Part shown: positions 58,994 to 64,000 of the stretch, in pieces
Position numbering within the stretch: the stretch's first letter is position 1
Layout of the letters: each line of letters opens with the position of its first letter
Assembly: GCF_900100075.1 (NCBI RefSeq)
Contig: NZ_FNEG01000002.1
Coordinates: 682,001-746,000, forward strand
Length of the DNA: 64,000 nucleotides
Source of the DNA: Chryseobacterium jejuense
GTDB lineage: Bacteria > Bacteroidota > Bacteroidia > Flavobacteriales > Weeksellaceae
Direction: 5' to 3'
Notes under the pieces: model-generated
Database searches by the model: none
Told to the model about the DNA's origin: nothing
Seen by the model: only the letters and a program-made list of their open reading frames with translations
Program-made: the position numbers and the translations under genes

Positions 58994-60232
58994 TTATGCG
59001 ATATCGTTTATTTCTGCTATGCTTTGTTTTTTGCCCATTCCTTCTTCATCGTAAATCTGAATTCTGGAGCTTATATTTAAGATAATTCCTAACTGTAAAT
59101 AGGTTACCAACATGGAGGTTCCTCCGTAGCTTATCAATGGTAGTGGCTGCCCTGTTACCGGGATCAGATTGACTGCTACGGCAATATTTACCGATAGCTG
59201 TATAAAAATCATTACCCCGAGACTGAGTACCAGCAATGATCCGAAGAAGGCTGGCATTTTACTGGCAATCATTACAATCCTTATCATCATAATCAGATAG
59301 AGACTGATTAAAAATGCGGCTCCGATTACTCCGTATTCTTCTACGATTACGGCGAAGATAAAGTCGGAGGCAGATTGTGGAAGCATTTGTTTTAATGCGC
59401 TTTTTCCAGGGCCCATTCCGGTAATACCACCGTGTACGATGGCTGCTTTTGCCTGCATTACCTGATAGTTCTTGGCTTTTACGCTTTCATCATCGGTATC
59501 TGCTGATTTTGCTTTACTTGATGTAAATGTTTCAATACGGCTCATCCATGTGTGAACACGGTTTCCACCAATCATATTGGTATTCAATGCAATCAACAGG
59601 AAGAGTACAATAGCTACAAATGAGGCTGAAATAAAGCCAGCAATGTATTTCCAGTGAAGCTGCCCAACAATCAAAACAATTACTGAAACCATCAGAATCA
59701 TTAATGCTGTTGAACCGTTGTCTTTTGCCACCAGTACAAAAACAAGAAGAATTGGGCCGAAAATATACATGATATTCTCTATTGGAAGCCTTTCTCTTGT
59801 GATCTTTTTGGTTAAATATCTGCATAAATAGATAATCAACATCAGGAAGGCGAATGATGACGGCTGGAATGAGATGGGTGTTCCCGGAATTTTCAGCCAT
59901 CGGGAAGCACTGGCCCCATCAATGGTTTGTCCGGTAAACATGGTAACAATCAATAAAACGATCATCAGACCGAGCAGGATACTGCTGAGCTTTCCGATGT
60001 ATTCATATTTTATTGTTCCTACAAGCCGCATAATTGCTAACCCCAGAAGTACAAAGAACATGTGTTTGATAACGTGACCTGTTGTAGTTCCGTTATTCAC
60101 AATGTATTCCAGGTTTGAACTTGCAGAGTAAACAGGGAAAATAGAGAAAATGGAGATCACAAGAATGACCATCCAAAGTACTTTATCGCCCTTTAGAAAT
60201 TCAAATCTGGTTTCTGTATTCTGCTCGTCCAT
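58994..60232 (-). CDS. ftsW: FtsW-type SEDS glycosyltransferase
   Basis: The SEDS protein FtsW polymerises glycan strands at the septum. From the ATG at 60232 (MDEQNTETRFEFLKG) it has 412 residues; an ATG at 60271 would add 13 residues. About ten helices are visible. Signature blocks are PGTPISFQPSSFAFLMLIIYL, VAKDNGSTALMI, GGITGMGPGKSALKQMLPQSASDFIFAVIVEEYG and GQPLPLISYGGTS. SEDS proteins can be FtsW or RodA; position in the dcw cluster makes FtsW the call. Confidence 0.93.
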   Translation of the reverse strand: MDEQNTETRFEFLKGDKVLWMVILVISIFSIFPVYSASSNLEYIVNNGTTTGHVIKHMFFVLLGLAIMRLVGTIKYEYIGKLSSILLGLMIVLLIVTMFTGQTIDGASASRWLKIPGTPISFQPSSFAFLMLIIYLCRYLTKKITRERLPIENIMYIFGPILLVFVLVAKDNGSTALMILMVSVIVLIVGQLHWKYIAGFISASFVAIVLFLLIALNTNMIGGNRVHTWMSRIETFTSSKAKSADTDDESVKAKNYQVMQAKAAIVHGGITGMGPGKSALKQMLPQSASDFIFAVIVEEYGVIGAAFLISLYLIMMIRIVMIASKMPAFFGSLLVLSLGVMIFIQLSVNIAVAVNLIPVTGQPLPLISYGGTSMLVTYLQLGIILNISSRIQIYDEEGMGKKQSIAEINDIA

Positions 60233-60296
60233 ATAGTTTGTATTGATGTTTTTGTATAAAGTGTTACCCACTTTGTACAGCTGACATTTTACATTT

Positions 60297-61622
60297 TTAC
60301 TTTAATACCTGCTCTTTAAACTGACGTCCTCTGTCTTCATAGCTTTTGAATAAATCAAAGCTTGCGCAACATGGAGAAAGTAGAACGGTGTCTCCTTTTT
60401 TAGCCAATGATTTTGATATTTTCACGGCTTCTTCCATGCTTGAAGTATCATAAATGAACTCCTTTTTATCCTTGAAGAAATCTATAATCTTCTTATTGTC
60501 AACTCCAAGACAAACAATTGCCTTTACTTTTCTTTTAACTAAATCCTCTATTTCGGTATAGTCATTTCCTTTATCTAATCCACCAACGATCCAAACGGTT
60601 GGGGTTTTCATACTTTCCAAAGCATAATAAGTGGCATTCACATTGGTTGCTTTACTGTCGTTGATGTATTTTACTCCATCTGTTTCAGTTACGAATTCCA
60701 GTCTGTGTTCTACCGCCTGGAATGTCATTAATGAATGTCTTATGCTTTCATTATTGATCTTCAATATCTTACCTGCAATAGAGGCCGCTAAGCTATTGGC
60801 AACATTGTGATTCCCAAGTAGGGATAATTCTTCAACTTTCATGGAGAATTCATCCTTCATTTTAACTACAATCTGATCATCGTTTACAAAACCTCCTTCA
60901 GGAAGCTGTTCCTTTGTGGAGAAAGGAATCATCTTCGCTTTTATTTCTAATTTTTCAAGAAGGCTTTTACTCATTTCATCATCTTTGTTGTAGATGAAGA
61001 AATTATCATTTTCCTGATTTTCAGTGATTCTGAATTTTGCCAATGCATATTCTTCATAGTTGTAGTTGTACTGATCCAGGTGATCCTGAGACAGGTTCAA
61101 CAATAAAGAAATATAAGGTCTGAAATTCTGAATATCATCTAACTGGAAAGAACTTACTTCCAATACATAATATTCATGGTTTTCATCTGCAACTTGTTTT
61201 GCAAAGCTGTATCCTATGTTTCCTCCCAATCCTACGTTTAATCCATCATTTTTCAGGATATAATAGATCAGGGAAGTGGTGGTTGTTTTTCCGTTACTTC
61301 CTGTAATGGCAATGATCTTAGCATCTGTAAACTCAGAAGCGAATTCAATTTCAGAGGAAAGTCTTATTCCTTTTTCATGAATTTTGTGGATGATCTCTGC
61401 CTTTTTCGGAATTCCTGGGCTTTTTACGATCCAATCGGCATTTAAAATCCTTTCTTCATCGTGATTTCCTTCTTCAAATTCAATTCCATTTTCGGTAAGA
61501 AACTGCTTATAGTTATCTTTAATGGCCCCTTTATCTGAAAGAAATACTTCCAGACCTTTCTTTTTGGCCAAATAAGCAGCTCCACATCCGCTTTCTCCTC
61601 CTCCTAAAACAACTATTTTCAT
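60297..61622 (-). CDS. murD: UDP-N-acetylmuramoylalanine--D-glutamate ligase
   Basis: MurD adds D-glutamate to UDP-MurNAc-L-Ala. The 441-residue protein has the N-terminal VVLGGGESGCGAAYLAKKKG, the ATP P-loop GSNGKTTT (108-115), the middle-domain LEVSSFQLDDI, and C-terminal YINDSKATNVNA, GGLDKGNDY and LSPCCASFDLFKSYEDRG. All key residues are seen. It lies 64 bases downstream of mraY. Confidence 0.97.
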   Translation of the reverse strand: MKIVVLGGGESGCGAAYLAKKKGLEVFLSDKGAIKDNYKQFLTENGIEFEEGNHDEERILNADWIVKSPGIPKKAEIIHKIHEKGIRLSSEIEFASEFTDAKIIAITGSNGKTTTTSLIYYILKNDGLNVGLGGNIGYSFAKQVADENHEYYVLEVSSFQLDDIQNFRPYISLLLNLSQDHLDQYNYNYEEYALAKFRITENQENDNFFIYNKDDEMSKSLLEKLEIKAKMIPFSTKEQLPEGGFVNDDQIVVKMKDEFSMKVEELSLLGNHNVANSLAASIAGKILKINNESIRHSLMTFQAVEHRLEFVTETDGVKYINDSKATNVNATYYALESMKTPTVWIVGGLDKGNDYTEIEDLVKRKVKAIVCLGVDNKKIIDFFKDKKEFIYDTSSMEEAVKISKSLAKKGDTVLLSPCCASFDLFKSYEDRGRQFKEQVLK

Positions 61623-61686
61623 ATTATTTTGATTTAATGATTGAAAGATCTTCAGTGTTTTAATCTTTCAATTTTTAAATTAAGTT

Positions 61687-62928
61687 TTATCTCATTTTTA
61701 AGGTGATCAGACAAACAATTGCCAGTATTACTCCTATGATAACCATTCTGTTTACGATTTTACTTTCGTGAAATCCTTCTTTCTGATAATGGTGGTGTAA
61801 TGGTGACATTTTGAATAGTCTATTGTTTTGAGCATATTCCAGCCCATATTTTTTCTTTCTGTATTTGAAAACAATTACCTGAAGCATAACGGAAAGGTTT
61901 TCAATCAGGAAGATTCCGCATAAAACAGGAATCAACAATTCTTTTCTTAAAATAATGGCTAAAACAGCAATGACTCCTCCCAGCATCAAACTTCCTGTAT
62001 CTCCCATGAAAACCTGAGCAGGATAGGTATTATACCAGAAGAACCCGATTACGGCTCCTACCATTGCGACGGCAAAAATGGTGGTTTCACCCATATTGGG
62101 TAGGAACATGATGTTCAGATAGTCAGCGAAGATGATGTTCCCTGAAAGATAGGCGAAAAGGGCAAGAGTAAGCAGTATTATGGCGCTGGTTCCTGCGGCG
62201 AGCCCATCAATTCCATCGGTGATATTGGCTCCATTGGAAACAGCTGTTACAATGAAGATCACGATAGGGATAAAGACAATCCATGCCCACTCATGGGCAT
62301 CTTTTTCATTCATCCAAAACAGGATTCCGCTATAATCGAACTCATTGTTCTTTGCGAATGGTACTGTAGAAACTGTGATTTTCTCTGTAGGCATGAAGTT
62401 TTGCTCTACGTTGTTTCTGTTCACTACTTTTGCATCTGCATATTTTCGTTTAACGGTAATATCCGGATGGAAATACATGGTGATTCCGACAATTAACCCT
62501 AAGCCAACTTGTCCCACAATTTTGAATTTACCGCTTAGCCCGTCTTTATTTTTCTTGATTTTCTTTAAATAATCATCCAGGAACCCAATAGCTCCCATCC
62601 AGAACATTGAAACCAGCAGTAAGACAATATATACGTTTGTAATTCTTGTAAACAGCAATACGGGAATAATGGTAGCCAAAATAATGATAAGCCCTCCCAT
62701 AGTAGGAGTTCCTTCTTTTTGTTTTTGACCATCCAATCCTAGGTCACGGACTAATTCGCCCATTTGTTTTGTTCTCAGGTAGTTGATGACTCTTTTTCCG
62801 TAGACAAGAGCAATAATTAAAGAGAACAATACTGCCATTCCTGCACGGAAGGAGATGTATTTCAACATTCCTAATCCTGGAACGTGAATTCCATGGTCGG
62901 TTAGATATTCGTATAGATAGTATAGCAT
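61687..62928 (-). CDS. mraY: Phospho-MurNAc-pentapeptide transferase
   Basis: MraY links UDP-MurNAc-pentapeptide to undecaprenyl phosphate to give lipid I. The 413-residue membrane protein has about ten helices with the catalytic blocks [31 protein letters not shown] and [17 protein letters not shown]. An extra hydrophilic stretch (about 155-215) makes it longer than the 360-residue E. coli enzyme, as is usual in Bacteroidota. It lies 19 bases from murE. Confidence 0.97.
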   Translation of the reverse strand: MLYYLYEYLTDHGIHVPGLGMLKYISFRAGMAVLFSLIIALVYGKRVINYLRTKQMGELVRDLGLDGQKQKEGTPTMGGLIIILATIIPVLLFTRITNVYIVLLLVSMFWMGAIGFLDDYLKKIKKNKDGLSGKFKIVGQVGLGLIVGITMYFHPDITVKRKYADAKVVNRNNVEQNFMPTEKITVSTVPFAKNNEFDYSGILFWMNEKDAHEWAWIVFIPIVIFIVTAVSNGANITDGIDGLAAGTSAIILLTLALFAYLSGNIIFADYLNIMFLPNMGETTIFAVAMVGAVIGFFWYNTYPAQVFMGDTGSLMLGGVIAVLAIILRKELLIPVLCGIFLIENLSVMLQVIVFKYRKKKYGLEYAQNNRLFKMSPLHHHYQKEGFHESKIVNRMVIIGVILAIVCLITLKMR

Positions 62929-62947
62929 AGTTTCAATTTGTTAATAA

Positions 62948-64000
62948 TTATTTGCTCATTAATTTCCAAAGCTCATTAATTACTTCTTTGTCATCAAAAT
63001 GATGTTTTACACCATTTATCTCCTGATAGTTTTCGTGGCCTTTTCCGGCTACGAGAATAATATCTTTAGGTTCTGCAAACTTTATGGCCATCTTTATGGC
63101 TTCTTTTCTGTCTGGAATTGAAGTGTATTTGCTGAAGTTCTGAGGTTCAACGCCTGCTTCAATTTCCTTAATAATCTGTCCCGGATCTTCTGTTCTCGGG
63201 TTATCTGAAGTGATGATTGCCAGGGTTGATTTTTTCGTGGCAATATTTCCCATTTCAGGTCTTTTGGAGTGGTCTCTGTCTCCTCCGCAACCGAAAACGG
63301 TGATTAATCTTTCGTTTTTGGTTCTGATATCGTTGATGCTGTCCAGAATGTTTTCTAAAGCATCCGGAGTGTGTGCATAATCTACAATAAAGAAGATTCC
63401 ACCATCTGATTTCATAGTTTCAAATCTTCCGGAAACTCTTTTTAACTGGCTAATAGCCTGAAGAATTTCTGCTTGCTCAAATCCAAGTTCTTCTGCAATT
63501 CCGAAAACCAATAATAGGTTGTACACATTGAACTTTCCTGTTAATGTAGTCCAGAATTCTTTTCCATTGAAGTTCAGCAGCATTCCGTTGAAATCCACTT
63601 CCAATAATTTTCCGTGGTAGTCTGCCATTGTTTTCAAAGCATAAGACTTTTTTGTAGCCTTTGTATTCTGAAGCATGACATTCCCATTTTTGTCATCCAC
63701 ATTGGTGATGGCAATGGCTGTATCTTCTAATTCATCAAAGAATCTCTTTTTTGTTTTTAAATATTCTTCGAATGTTTTGTGATAATCTAAATGATCGTGA
63801 GTAAGGTTGGTAAATCCTGCTACTTTGAAGTGTAATCCTTCAATTCTGTTTTGTGCAATTCCGTGAGAGCTTACTTCCATGAAAGCAAATTCACATCCTT
63901 TCTCAACAGCTTCAGCTAAGATTCTGTTGATGGTAATTACATCCGGAGTGGTATGAGTAGCTGGGATAATTTCTTCCCCAATTCTGATTTCAACGGTTGA
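62948..64000 (-). CDS. murE: UDP-MurNAc-L-Ala-D-Glu--meso-DAP ligase (5' end cut by window)
   Basis: The reading frame is open to the window edge, so 350 residues are visible and about 140 N-terminal residues lie outside; the ATG at 63880 is internal. Visible blocks are ATHTTPDV, FMEVSSHGIAQNRIEGL, VDYAHTPDALENIL, FGCGGDRDHSKRPEM and TSDNPRTEDP. DNPR is the signature for meso-diaminopimelate specificity, so the third stem-peptide residue is probably meso-DAP. The C-terminal LVAGKGHENYQ is also typical. murE is the first dcw gene seen on the minus strand. Confidence 0.95.
   Translation of the reverse strand, partial: STVEIRIGEEIIPATHTTPDVITINRILAEAVEKGCEFAFMEVSSHGIAQNRIEGLHFKVAGFTNLTHDHLDYHKTFEEYLKTKKRFFDELEDTAIAITNVDDKNGNVMLQNTKATKKSYALKTMADYHGKLLEVDFNGMLLNFNGKEFWTTLTGKFNVYNLLLVFGIAEELGFEQAEILQAISQLKRVSGRFETMKSDGGIFFIVDYAHTPDALENILDSINDIRTKNERLITVFGCGGDRDHSKRPEMGNIATKKSTLAIITSDNPRTEDPGQIIKEIEAGVEPQNFSKYTSIPDRKEAIKMAIKFAEPKDIILVAGKGHENYQEINGVKHHFDDKEVINELWKLMSK

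Overview
The window is a contiguous stretch of an AT-rich chromosome from the phylum Bacteroidota, class Flavobacteriia, most likely Chryseobacterium or a close relative. The evidence is a GLPGLI-family protein, a secreted enzyme ending in a type IX secretion (T9SS) sorting domain, TonB receptors with carboxypeptidase-regulatory-like N-terminal domains, DUF4421/DUF5690/DUF3127 proteins, GH3-family and bacilliredoxin genes, and promoters of the Bacteroidota type (TTTG, about 19 bp, TANNTTTG). No phage, insertion sequence or CRISPR array was seen; family names come from recognition by eye, not from database searches. LAYOUT. 0-4.6 kb: GLPGLI protein, a ferrous-iron uptake operon (feoA, feoB, small Cys-rich membrane protein) behind a near-palindromic operator, and a DUF4421 outer-membrane barrel. 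4.6-11.9 kb: glmM, a Crp/Fnr regulator with a quinone-oxidoreductase-like gene whose promoter carries a 16-bp palindrome, a TPR protein, an EamA exporter, aat, and a DUF3127 protein with an SSB-like acidic tip. Two inverted copies of a MITE-like repeat bracket the oxidoreductase and TPR genes. 12.0-12.7 kb: five tRNA genes, Leu(TAG)-Gly(GCC)-Leu(TAA) then Leu(TAG)-Leu(TAA), apparently a partial duplication. 12.7-17.3 kb: a siderophore-type iron locus (AraC regulator, TonB receptor, PepSY membrane protein). 17.3-26.9 kb: an envelope-stress-like module made of a divergent HTH regulator and an operon for a Tir-chaperone/YbjN-like protein, PspA, a YqiJ-like OB-fold membrane protein, a YqiK-like flotillin and a 1600-residue AAA+ ATPase. 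27.0-29.4 kb: unknown 121-aa protein, MocR-type regulator, GNAT acetyltransferase. 29.4-38.9 kb, minus strand: an apparent organophosphonate acquisition and degradation locus (T9SS-secreted phosphodiesterase/phosphatase-superfamily enzyme, TonB receptor, DUF5690 transporter, TIGR03364-type FAD oxidoreductase, phosphonatase-like hydrolase, HTH-cupin regulator) linked by a repeated GTTTAC-AAATA-GTAAAC palindrome. 39.0-48.8 kb: two-component system, Usp-like protein, DUF1275 membrane protein, mutL, rhomboid protease, two tandem EEP-family paralogues and two small lipoproteins. 48.9-51.9 kb: GH3-family protein, bacilliredoxin, GatB/YqeY protein. 51.9-64 kb, minus strand: the division and cell-wall (dcw) cluster read murE (cut by the window end), mraY, murD, ftsW, murG, murC, ftsQ, ftsA, ftsZ. 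HOW THEY WORK TOGETHER. The dcw run makes UDP-MurNAc-pentapeptide and lipid II and builds the divisome; glmM upstream supplies glucosamine-1-phosphate for the same pathway. Two iron systems share a similar operator. The phosphonate locus reads as release outside the cell, outer-membrane import, inner-membrane import, oxidative deamination and C-P bond cleavage, which would deliver phosphate. The PspA-flotillin-ATPase operon looks like a membrane-integrity response under a local regulator.
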